From NCBI GenBank assembly GCA_019418235.1, contig DYCH01000069.1:1-27117 (forward strand): a DNA stretch of 27,117 nucleotides, written 5' to 3'. This document shows positions 7,092 through 14,125 of the stretch, one piece after another. The DNA is from Sutterella sp. (GTDB lineage: Bacteria; Pseudomonadota; Gammaproteobacteria; Burkholderiales; Burkholderiaceae_F). The first letter of the stretch is position 1; each line of letters opens with the position of its first letter. The position numbers were made by a program, and so were the translations under genes. The notes below the pieces were generated by a model. That model had not been told where the DNA came from, did not search any database, and worked only from the letters and a program-made list of their open reading frames with translations.

Positions 7092-8174
7092 CTATTTAAG
7101 ATTTTTCATACCAAGCTGAGAGGCAATAATGTCTGCGGCCTTTTGGGCTGCAATATTCAGGGCTGCACGACGAGCCGTATCCTCGTCAGGACCTAAGCCA
7201 AACGCTTGAACAGGACCAACGGATCCCACTTTCCGAGGAAGTCGTTTTTCCACATCCCACACCATACCGTTCACAGAAACAACTACTTTTTTGTTCCCTG
7301 ACACAGTGTCAGTTTCAGGGGCGTTTACATTTAAATAACCGATTGCAAGGTATCGAATGTCGCATTTTTTAGCCGATTGGATCACATGTTTTCGCAAATT
7401 TTGAGGTAACTCATCCGACTTCATAAAGGCGTTTTGAATCGACGAATAGGCAGGACCTGCGCATTCACTTGCTACGTCCGAGTAATCAATGGTTTCAAAA
7501 CCATTAGAGGTTAAAATTTCATTGAATGACGCATCAAAATCTGTAGAAGATAACTTGCCATACGTATTTCTAGCGACTTTGCGTACAACATTGCCACCCG
7601 TTGTGGTTACTGATGTTTTAGAGGCCGTCTCAGTTCCTTGGCTATAACTACCAGACGCTTCAGCATCTGACTGACTAATCGTTGTCTGGCGTTCTTTAAA
7701 CTGCTTGCTCGAAGTTACTCTACGTGCGACAAAAAGAGAAGAAAATGCGCTTCCTGAACCACTTGGCATCATATTTGATGCTGTGTTTGCTTTCAGTTCA
7801 GCATTGATTAATTGCTCATTAATTTCTGCACGAACAACAAGATTAAAGACTTTCATCTTCTTGTTCACGTCTTCGGCAACAATCGTACATCCAGTTAAGA
7901 ACTCATCAGGATTTGCGTCAATACGAGGCTTTAATTCGCGCAATAATTTTTGCTGAGCAGGCCCCATGGATGAGAAATATTTCTTCAACGCCGCAATTTT
8001 GGCTGCCTTTAATGCCTCCGCTTTATCATCATCGCTCGGCGAGTCTGAGAAAACTCCTCCCTCATATGGGTGAGCAATCTGACCTCGCATCTCGATGGCC
8101 TCAGCATTAGAGATCATCGAAAAAGATAAAACTAACGGAACAAGCAATAGGTTTACAAGAGAGTTATTTTTCAT
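7092..8174 (-). CDS. Exported FlgT_N/LPP20-like protein, function unknown
   Basis: 360 residues with a signal peptide ending in NAEA-I (about 26). Near the N-terminus, KAEALKAAKIAALKKYFSS (about 51-69) is the helix typical of FlgT_N/LPP20-like domains. The middle (about 135-200) is Ser/Thr-rich and probably flexible. The C-terminal part has a strand pattern (IRYLAIGYLNVN, KVVVSVNGMVWDVEKRL) like the CsgG/LpoB fold, closing with a second alanine-rich helix DEDTARRAALNIAAQKAADII. It sits 10 bases after the lipoprotein gene and 21 before the next, in an evident operon. A periplasmic partner in an outer-membrane complex is the most likely role, by inference. Confidence 0.7.
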   Translation of the reverse strand: MKNNSLVNLLLVPLVLSFSMISNAEAIEMRGQIAHPYEGGVFSDSPSDDDKAEALKAAKIAALKKYFSSMGPAQQKLLRELKPRIDANPDEFLTGCTIVAEDVNKKMKVFNLVVRAEINEQLINAELKANTASNMMPSGSGSAFSSLFVARRVTSSKQFKERQTTISQSDAEASGSYSQGTETASKTSVTTTGGNVVRKVARNTYGKLSSTDFDASFNEILTSNGFETIDYSDVASECAGPAYSSIQNAFMKSDELPQNLRKHVIQSAKKCDIRYLAIGYLNVNAPETDTVSGNKKVVVSVNGMVWDVEKRLPRKVGSVGPVQAFGLGPDEDTARRAALNIAAQKAADIIASQLGMKNLK

Positions 8175-8184
8175 ATCAATTCCA

Positions 8185-9384
8185 TCAACGATTGTTATTA
8201 ATCAAGTCGTGAATTTCTTCGAGTTGTAATTCTGTAGCTTTCACATTATCTGGATGGACAACTTCCTTAATCCATCGAGTATTCGGATTCGCAATATTTT
8301 CTGCCAAACCTTCGAAGAAATTTAAAATCGTTTCGAGATAGGCAATACCTTCGTTGTTTTTCTGCCCCTTAACCAAAGTAGCGGTTGAGGAGGCCATAAA
8401 ATTACGTTCGAGATAGCGTTTTCCTAAATCAGGTTGCTCGAAGTTAGCATTGAGAAACACGTAATAGCCATCAATATCTAAAGCGGGATTGGATTCGTCT
8501 GTTTCAGTTTGGAAACGCTTAAATTTGATATTAAATGCGTAGTCAGCAGCAGGTAACTCAAACATAAATGCATCACCGTTAGCAAAACGGGCAGCCATTT
8601 TTGATCCAATGGCCTCACCTTTTGTATACGGAACGACGGCAACATGCAGGTTATCAACAAGAGAACGCGTTAACATTTGGGCAGTAATGGACTCAAATTG
8701 CTGACGCGAAACACCTAAATCATTTAGTACCTTCTTTGCCTTAGGATTAATAGAGACGGTATCAACCTTAAAACGAGCTCCATAATGCTGTTTCACTTTG
8801 GCTTCTTCCAATTTTTCGGCAGCCAATTTAAATAAAGACTTTTCTACACTTTCATCAGTACCAAAAATCATTCCACTGAAAATCTTGGTAATTTCGGCTG
8901 AGGTTGGCCTCTTTGGCGTAACGGTGATGTACTGCATATTGACCGGCAAAGAGGTAATAATCTTTTTACTATCAAAATCAAAGATAAGAATTTCTGAATA
9001 AATATCAGCGACTGTTTTATAGCCCATCGTAGCAATATGCGATGTTGACACTGTCTCAAGATTAATGCCTAATGACATGGCAACGGCATCACTGGACTTA
9101 TTAGACTCACCTAAATCAGTTGTTAACTCAATATAAGAGAAGTCATGCTTTTTCAATTCGTCAACAAATGCCCTATCTAAAGCTCCATCTTTTGAAAGAG
9201 CGTAACTATTTGGATAGTTAACTTGGCGTTGATTAAAGTTCCCCGTAAAAGAGACACCCGCCAAGTAAAGATTTATCGGTTCAACAGGTTCAGTTTTAAA
9301 CACATCTGTTGTCGTACAGGCACATAAAATGGAACTTAATACAGTTACCATCGCCAATCGAAATGAAAACGTAAACTTCGTCAT
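8185..9384 (-). CDS. Lipoprotein, first gene of the minus-strand block
   Basis: 399 residues. The signal peptide ends in LCAC, giving a lipidated Cys23 followed by TTT, with no Asp at +2, so outer-membrane sorting is expected. The mature protein shows mixed alpha/beta patterns and a long central region without recognisable motifs. I do not recognise the family. It is the promoter-proximal gene of the operon and is followed after 10 bases by the FlgT_N-like protein. Together with the FlgT/CsgG-like protein it would supply the outer-membrane anchor of a proposed complex. The ribosome site is weak (aagaac), so regulation from the upstream region may matter. Confidence 0.75.
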   Translation of the reverse strand: MTKFTFSFRLAMVTVLSSILCACTTTDVFKTEPVEPINLYLAGVSFTGNFNQRQVNYPNSYALSKDGALDRAFVDELKKHDFSYIELTTDLGESNKSSDAVAMSLGINLETVSTSHIATMGYKTVADIYSEILIFDFDSKKIITSLPVNMQYITVTPKRPTSAEITKIFSGMIFGTDESVEKSLFKLAAEKLEEAKVKQHYGARFKVDTVSINPKAKKVLNDLGVSRQQFESITAQMLTRSLVDNLHVAVVPYTKGEAIGSKMAARFANGDAFMFELPAADYAFNIKFKRFQTETDESNPALDIDGYYVFLNANFEQPDLGKRYLERNFMASSTATLVKGQKNNEGIAYLETILNFFEGLAENIANPNTRWIKEVVHPDNVKATELQLEEIHDLINNNR

Positions 9385-9419
9385 TTTGTTCTTAAGAAAT
9401 GCTTTTAAAATTCAGGGCA

Positions 9420-9437
9420 ACACAAAACTTTTTGTGT
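9420..9437. promoter_or_regulatory. 8-bp inverted repeat upstream of the minus-strand operon
   Basis: ACACAAAA, CT, TTTTGTGT: a perfect 8-bp palindrome 36-53 bases before the minus-strand start codon at 9384. It could be an operator or an RNA hairpin in the leader. No known regulator consensus is recognised. Confidence 0.35.
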
Positions 9438-9457
9438 AAGTCTTAGCTGTAATTTTG

Positions 9458-9467
9458 CCCCCCCCCC
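9458..9467. repeat. Homopolymer of ten C (G on minus strand), candidate phase-variation tract
   Basis: Ten consecutive C, in the gap between two divergent operons. On the minus strand it is followed at once by CAAAAT, a possible -10 element (4 of 6), so slippage would change spacing to upstream elements, including the FNR box 15 bases away. Tracts of this length in promoters are known to vary in Neisseria (porA, opc). Confidence 0.55.
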
Positions 9468-9482
9468 AAGGACATAAAGTCA

Positions 9483-9496
9483 TTGATTAATATCAA
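9483..9496. promoter_or_regulatory. FNR-type binding site
   Basis: TTGAT-TAAT-ATCAA is an exact match to the FNR consensus TTGAT-N4-ATCAA. It overlaps the -35 element of the plus-strand promoter (centre about 33 bases before the expected start), a position usually repressive. For the minus-strand operon the centre would lie near -44 if CAAAAT is the -10, close to the usual activating position of -41.5. No FNR gene is in the window. Confidence 0.6.
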
Positions 9497-9515
9497 CACT
9501 TGAAGTTTGTATACT
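9487..9515 (+). promoter_or_regulatory. Sigma70-type promoter for the main APE operon
   Basis: -35 TTAATA (9487-9492, 4 of 6), 17-base spacer, -10 TATACT (9510-9515, 5 of 6). Transcription would begin near 9522, giving a leader of about 85 bases before apeE. The -35 is shared with the FNR-type site. Confidence 0.55.
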
Positions 9516-9537
9516 GGTTTTCCCTTAGACACTTAGA

Positions 9538-9579
9538 CTCTATTTAGGGACTTTTTAAGAAATTCTCTAAAATTAGGGA
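9538..9579 (+). promoter_or_regulatory. Two related repeats in the apeE leader
   Basis: CTCTATTTAGGGA (9538-9550) and CTCTAAAATTAGGGA (9565-9579) are spaced 27 bases start to start. Each is an imperfect inverted repeat of CYCTA and TAGGG. Just before them CTTAGACA is tandemly repeated with one change (about 9524-9539). They may be operator half-sites for an unknown regulator or a structured leader. Confidence 0.35.
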
Positions 9580-9605
9580 AATTAATCTTTTTTGAGTCGA
9601 GTTTT

Positions 9606-9866
9606 ATGGACGAACTAAAACAAGAGTTAAAAACGCTGATCATCACGTCTTTAAACTTAGAAGACATGACGGCTGACGACATCACTGACGACATGCCTTT
9701 ATTCTCTGAAGAGGGTTTAGGTTTGGATAGCGTGGATGGTTTGGAATTGGGCTTAGCGCTTAAGAAAAAATACGGCATTACGTTAAGTTCTGAAAATGCC
9801 GATATGAAGAAGTATTTCCAAAACATCAATTCCTTGGCGCAATGCGTCACGGATTTGCGCAAGTAA
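9606..9866 (+). CDS. apeE: Acyl carrier protein, ApeE-like
   Basis: 86 residues of the acyl carrier fold. The phosphopantetheine attachment site is Ser42 in GLGLDSVDGLEL, followed by the usual acidic helix. In the APE pathway one carrier receives the aryl starter and the other carries the extending chain; ApeE and ApeF are named by cluster order, and which does which is not decided by sequence here. First gene of the long plus-strand operon, 12 bases before the second carrier. The ATG has only a weak purine stretch (gagtcgag) as ribosome site. The promoter at 9487-9515 lies upstream. Confidence 0.88.
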   Translation: MDELKQELKTLIITSLNLEDMTADDITDDMPLFSEEGLGLDSVDGLELGLALKKKYGITLSSENADMKKYFQNINSLAQCVTDLRK

Positions 9867-9878
9867 GAGGGCCAGAGA

Positions 9879-10142
9879 ATGACTCAAGAAGAGATTTTTG
9901 AAAAACTCAAGCTCACGTTAGAAGAGACCTTCGAAATCGATCCCGAAACGATTACGATGGATGCCAAACTCAATGAAGATTTGGACATTGACAGCATTGA
10001 TGCGATTGACTTATTAGCTCAGTTGCGCCCCTTGATCGGTCGTCGTAAGATCAACCCGAAAGATTTCTACACCATGCGTACCGTGGGCGATGTTGTCCGC
10101 GGGATTGAAGAACTCTTGAAAACGCCTGAGAGTCCGCAATAG
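9879..10142 (+). CDS. apeF: Acyl carrier protein, ApeF-like
   Basis: 87 residues. The attachment serine is Ser39 in DLDIDSIDAIDLL, a textbook carrier motif. The third helix region has an RPLIGRRKINPKDFYTMRTVGDV pattern, as in APE-cluster carriers. A purine-rich site (gagggccagaga) precedes the ATG. Tandem carriers with different surfaces suggest separate partners (starter loading versus elongation); this is inference. It is followed after six bases by a membrane protein. Confidence 0.88.
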   Translation: MTQEEIFEKLKLTLEETFEIDPETITMDAKLNEDLDIDSIDAIDLLAQLRPLIGRRKINPKDFYTMRTVGDVVRGIEELLKTPESPQ

Positions 10143-10148
10143 GTCGGT

Positions 10149-10682
10149 ATGCTCGCAAAAGTGCTCACACTGATTGCAACCCTATGCTATCCGTTTGTGA
10201 TTTGGCTGGGGTTGCAACACTTTGGGCTCGCCTTTCTTGCCCTATTCCTTGTCTTTATTACTGCGCTTCGACTCTACAGTCACCGTGATCGCAGCTCTCT
10301 TTTTGTGGTTGTCGTTGCCGTTGTCTTGGCAGCGATTGCCTATTGGCAAAACGAATCGTTGCCACTCAAACTGTACCCCGTTGTCATGAATGTCGTCATG
10401 CTGACTTTGTTTGCAACGAGTCTTTATCAAAAAGAAACGATCATTGAAAAGTTTGCCCGTTTAAAAGAACCCAATTTACCGCAAGAAGCTATTCGTTATA
10501 TTCGTAACTTAACGAAAGTTTGGTGTATTTTCTTTATTTTTAACGGCAGTATGGCTCTTTTTACTGCACTTTTTACGAATGATGATTGGTGGGCACTGTA
10601 CAATGGATTTATTGCCTACATCCTCATTGGCGCCCTTTTTGGGGGCGAGTGGCTCTATAGAAAATACGTCGCAAAGAGATAG
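10149..10682 (+). CDS. apeG: ApeG-like inner-membrane protein (COG4648 type)
   Basis: 177 residues with about five or six hydrophobic segments (roughly 4-20, 22-42, 48-64, 74-92, 118-140, 148-168) and the loop ENLTKVW-like IRYIRNLTKVWCIFFIFNG typical of the membrane protein found between the carriers and the acyl-CoA-synthetase-like gene in APE clusters. Its function is unknown. The position and packing (six bases after the second carrier, five before the next gene) support a role in APE assembly at the inner membrane. Confidence 0.75.
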   Translation: MLAKVLTLIATLCYPFVIWLGLQHFGLAFLALFLVFITALRLYSHRDRSSLFVVVVAVVLAAIAYWQNESLPLKLYPVVMNVVMLTLFATSLYQKETIIEKFARLKEPNLPQEAIRYIRNLTKVWCIFFIFNGSMALFTALFTNDDWWALYNGFIAYILIGALFGGEWLYRKYVAKR

Positions 10683-10687
10683 TCGCT

Positions 10688-12400
10688 ATGGATCTTTCAA
10701 CTTGGTTTACGCAAATACCCACGGATCGCCCGGTGGCTTGGGTCAATGGCCAATTGGTCAGTGAAAAAACGTTTTTCCACGACACAGAGCGCTTTCGCGT
10801 GGCTTATGAGAACGTTCGGGTTTCTCGTGTTGCGCTTTTTTGCCAAGATACTTATCGATTTGCCTGTGCACTATTTGGTGCTTGGCAAGCCGGCGTCTTG
10901 ACGGTGCTTCCCACCGATATGACTGAGCACACGCAAGAAAAGCTTTTAGGCGACGTGGATGCCTTTGTTTTTGATGAAAAGTTTGAAAGCGCTCACCGTT
11001 GTATCACACCGGTTGAAAGTATCTCTGACGTTGCTTTCAAATCGCCTTTGGATATGAAAGCTAAACTTGTTGAGCTCTTTACCTCGGGTTCCACGGGCGA
11101 ACCCTTGCGTATTGAAAAGCGCTTGGAACAAATCTTTGACGGCGTGGATCACTTGGATGCCCATTTCTCTGACGTTGCCCCACAAGGCGCCATCGTTTTC
11201 TCTACCGTTTCGCATCAACATATTTATGGCTTTTTGTGGCGCCTTTTGTGGCCAATCGCCAGTGGCCGTCTTTTTACGAATGAACGTCTTTTTTATCCGG
11301 AGACGATTGCTAAGCGCCTCTCTGAAAACAAAGACTGCCTTTTGGTTACCAGTCCCGCTCACCTGCAACGCTTACCTGAAACGATGGATTGGCAGGCTGC
11401 TCGCGGCAATTTAAAGATGGTCGTGACCTCCGGCGGCCCCTTGTCTGATGACGGGCTTCGTTTAAGTCAAACACTTTTTTCTCAAACACCCTATGAGATT
11501 TTCGGTAGCACCGAGCTTGACGGCATTGCCTGGCGTCATCGACTCATTGATCAAGCCGGCAGTATTGATGAGGATTCATGCCTGTGGCACCCGATGCCCG
11601 AAACCGAAGTCGAGGCCAATGAAGACGGCATTCTTCAAGTGCGCTCGGCTCGCTTAGAAAAAGACCAATGGACATTGGGCAACGATCGCATTGACATTTT
11701 GCTCGATCACCGTTTCCGTTTAATCGGTCGCGTTGATCGCATCGCTAAAGTCGCCGAAAAGCGTGTAAGCCTCACGGCCATGGAAAAACGATTAACAGAA
11801 AGTGGTTTCATTGCTGAGTGCAAAGCCTTTGTTTTTGAGGGAGAGATTGCTGTCGTTGCCGTTCCCAATAGTGAAGGTCAAAAGGTTTTGTCCGATAACG
11901 GCAAACGCACTTTGGTAAAGAAATTGCGCGAAGCCCTTTTGACGCACTTTGAAGCCGTGATGCTCCCGCATCGTTGGCGCTTTGAACCCATGATGCCTTT
12001 TGATCAACGGGGCAAATGCACGCTTGAAGCCTTATCTTCACTTTTTGATCCCCGTCACATTCAACCCGTGGCGTGGCACTCAGAAGCAAACGCCTTGAAT
12101 TTAACGTTTGTAGCGACAGCGTCCGACCCTCATTTTGATGGACATTTTGAAGAATTTCGCCTTTTGCCGGGTGTGGCTCAAATCGAATACGTGATGAGAG
12201 AAGCCCACCGCTACTTAAAGACGCCGTTGTCCTTTAAAGAAGGCAAAAACATGAAATTCATGCAAATGATTCGCCCCGGTCAAACGGTTGAAATGAAAAT
12301 TGAGTACAACGCTCAAAAGAACACGTTAACGTACGTTTTGCACGAGCCCGAACACCCTGAGAGCAAATTTGCGATCGGCACATTGTTGTTAGGAGACTAA
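10688..12400 (+). CDS. apeH: Adenylation-dehydratase fusion (ApeH + ApeI)
   Basis: 570 residues. Residues 1 to ~450 are an ANL-family acyl-ACP/CoA synthetase: the phosphate-binding TSGSTGEP loop at 132-139, an A5-like FGSTELDG, an A8-like LIGRVDRI, and the C-terminal catalytic Lys443 in RGKC. This domain should activate an aryl acid (4-hydroxybenzoate type in studied APEs) and load a carrier. Residues ~455-570 are a hot-dog dehydratase of the FabA/FabZ type with DPHFDGHF (His486 catalytic by analogy) and LLPGVAQ, equal to a whole ApeI. In the clusters I know these are two genes. The reading frame is continuous and its composition is uniform, so the fusion looks genuine. Single-gene stoichiometry would tie loading to dehydration. 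Confidence 0.85.
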   Translation: MDLSTWFTQIPTDRPVAWVNGQLVSEKTFFHDTERFRVAYENVRVSRVALFCQDTYRFACALFGAWQAGVLTVLPTDMTEHTQEKLLGDVDAFVFDEKFESAHRCITPVESISDVAFKSPLDMKAKLVELFTSGSTGEPLRIEKRLEQIFDGVDHLDAHFSDVAPQGAIVFSTVSHQHIYGFLWRLLWPIASGRLFTNERLFYPETIAKRLSENKDCLLVTSPAHLQRLPETMDWQAARGNLKMVVTSGGPLSDDGLRLSQTLFSQTPYEIFGSTELDGIAWRHRLIDQAGSIDEDSCLWHPMPETEVEANEDGILQVRSARLEKDQWTLGNDRIDILLDHRFRLIGRVDRIAKVAEKRVSLTAMEKRLTESGFIAECKAFVFEGEIAVVAVPNSEGQKVLSDNGKRTLVKKLREALLTHFEAVMLPHRWRFEPMMPFDQRGKCTLEALSSLFDPRHIQPVAWHSEANALNLTFVATASDPHFDGHFEEFRLLPGVAQIEYVMREAHRYLKTPLSFKEGKNMKFMQMIRPGQTVEMKIEYNAQKNTLTYVLHEPEHPESKFAIGTLLLGD

Positions 12401-12404
12401 AAGC

Positions 12405-13133
12405 GTGAAACTCTTTTTCCTCATTCCGGTCTATAACCATCCGCACACCTTAGAAGCCGTGGCTTCGGCGTGTCTTGCGCACGGCGTGGACGTTTTGATG
12501 GTAGACGACGGCAGCAACCAAGAAACCAAGAAAGCGATTGCCGACGTTTTAGAAAAGCACGATCGCGTGTTTGCGATTTCTTTACCAGAAAACCAAGGCA
12601 AAGGCGGTGCGGTTTTGCGTGGCTTTCAATGGGGCATCAGTCAGGGCTACACGCATGCGTTTCAGCTCGACGCTGACGGTCAACAAGATGCCAATGACAT
12701 CCCGGCCTTTATTGAAGCGGCAAAAGATAATCCCAACAAAATCATTTGCGGTTACCCCGTCTACAATCACTCAGTCCCTGCCTCTCGCAAATGGGGGCGA
12801 AAAATCACGCATTTTTGGATTGCAATTAATACGCTGTCACTGGGCATTAAAGATACCTTGTGCGGCTTTCGCGTTTATCCGTTAAAAGCCATTGATGCTT
12901 TTTTGAAAACGCATCCCCATTTAGGCCTACGCATGGATTTTGACTGCGATATCATGGTTCAGATGAGTTGGATGGGAGTTAAAGTCGTTAACCTTCCCGT
13001 TAAAATCGACTATCCGCCCGATGGTATCAGTCACTTCCACGCCATTGAAAATTGGCGTATCAGCAAAATGCACACGCGACTCTTTTTCGGTATGTTGAGA
13101 CGTTTACCGACGATTATCAGGAATCGAAAATGA
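12405..13133 (+). CDS. Family 2 glycosyltransferase (N-terminal half of ApeJ)
   Basis: 242 residues of the GT-A fold. Starts at GTG with aggaga eight bases upstream, partly inside the previous stop region. Motifs are IPVYNHPHTL at the N-terminus, the nucleotide-binding VDDGSN (~36-41), the metal-binding LDADGQQD (~88-95) and a late GFRVYPL with RMDFDCD, similar to dolichol-phosphate-mannose-synthase-like enzymes. It lacks the C-terminal membrane helices of DPMS. In E. coli-type clusters a glycosyltransferase is fused to an acyltransferase as ApeJ; here the two are separate genes overlapping at ATGA, so translation is coupled. Likely sugar transfer to the APE anchor, by inference. Confidence 0.85.
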   Translation: MKLFFLIPVYNHPHTLEAVASACLAHGVDVLMVDDGSNQETKKAIADVLEKHDRVFAISLPENQGKGGAVLRGFQWGISQGYTHAFQLDADGQQDANDIPAFIEAAKDNPNKIICGYPVYNHSVPASRKWGRKITHFWIAINTLSLGIKDTLCGFRVYPLKAIDAFLKTHPHLGLRMDFDCDIMVQMSWMGVKVVNLPVKIDYPPDGISHFHAIENWRISKMHTRLFFGMLRRLPTIIRNRK

Positions 13134-14125
13134 CCGAACAGCATTGGGCTCAAAATCAAGAAAAGACCAATCACTGGGGGATCGTTTTTTTATTAACGAT
13201 TCACCGGTATTTTGGGCGCCTGCCTTTTCGGATTTTCATGGGCCCGGTGATTCTTTTTTATTGGCTTATGGATAAAAATGTCCGCAAGCACAGCATGGAC
13301 TATTTGTGCCGTGCGCAAAGCTACGGTCTTTTTAAACAAAAACCTACACTGATGCTGTCAATGAGACACTTGGCTTTTTTCGGTGAAACGATTTTGGATA
13401 AGTTTCTTGCATTAACCGATCCCGATGACAAGGCGACACTGGCCATTGAAAATGATCAAATGATCATGGATTGCATCGCAAGAAAACAAGGGGCCATTAT
13501 TCTGACCTCTCACATGGGATGTTTGGAAAAACTCATCAACCACGGTTTGCAACAAAAAGAAACTGAGCTCGTTGTCTTGATGCATACCCAACATGCACAG
13601 CAATTTAATGCTCTTCTTCGTGATCGTAATCAAGCGTTAAGAAAAATCCACTTTATCGAAGTCTCTTCGCTAACACCTGCAAGCGCTTGTGAAATTGAAA
13701 CATATGTTACGCGAGGCGCCTTAGTTTTTATTGCAGGCGACCGCATTCCTATTGCCTCTGAAGCCACCAGCGAAGTTTCTTTTTTAGGACACAAAGCCCT
13801 CTTTCCGATCGGAGGCGCTATACTTGCGAATCTTTTTCATTGCCCACTCTTTAGCATTACCTGTTGGCGCACTCCAAAGAAGACGCCCGTTTTATCCGGT
13901 CAAACGCATCACTACACCGTACGTTTTGGCAATCTCAGCAATGGAAAAAATGTTTACATAAACCGTCATCAGCGTCGGGAAGATATCTCTATACTAATAG
14001 AAGGTTTCGTTAATGAATTAGAAGCAGGCTTGGCGAAAAGTCCGCTTGATTGGGCTAATTTTTACGCATTCTGGCCTCAAACCTCAGAGAGTCTGAAAAA
14101 CGACGCAAAGGACAAAACATGTTAA
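13130..14125 (+). CDS. LpxL-like acyltransferase (C-terminal half of ApeJ)
   Basis: 331 residues from ATG 13130, which overlaps the preceding stop as ATGA; an upstream in-frame ATG at 13052 lies wholly inside the glycosyltransferase and is less likely. The protein resembles the lipid A late acyltransferase family: HRYFGRLPFRIFMGPVILFYWL near the N-terminus (hydrophobic), an H-x4-E motif in TSHMGCLEK where the family has H-x4-D/E, and FIAGDRIPI as a family-like second motif. It should transfer an acyl or aryl polyene chain to a lipid acceptor at the inner membrane. The missing fusion to the glycosyltransferase is notable against the usual ApeJ. Confidence 0.85.
   Translation: MTEQHWAQNQEKTNHWGIVFLLTIHRYFGRLPFRIFMGPVILFYWLMDKNVRKHSMDYLCRAQSYGLFKQKPTLMLSMRHLAFFGETILDKFLALTDPDDKATLAIENDQMIMDCIARKQGAIILTSHMGCLEKLINHGLQQKETELVVLMHTQHAQQFNALLRDRNQALRKIHFIEVSSLTPASACEIETYVTRGALVFIAGDRIPIASEATSEVSFLGHKALFPIGGAILANLFHCPLFSITCWRTPKKTPVLSGQTHHYTVRFGNLSNGKNVYINRHQRREDISILIEGFVNELEAGLAKSPLDWANFYAFWPQTSESLKNDAKDKTC

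Noticed and set aside
9458..9467. Ten-C tract as an assembly artefact
   Set aside because: Length errors at such tracts are common, so ten may not be exact, but the placement in a divergent promoter region beside an FNR box is too suggestive to drop.
13052..13129. Upstream ATG for the LpxL-like acyltransferase
   Set aside because: It lies within the glycosyltransferase gene; the ATGA overlap at 13130 gives a normal family N-terminus and coupled translation.
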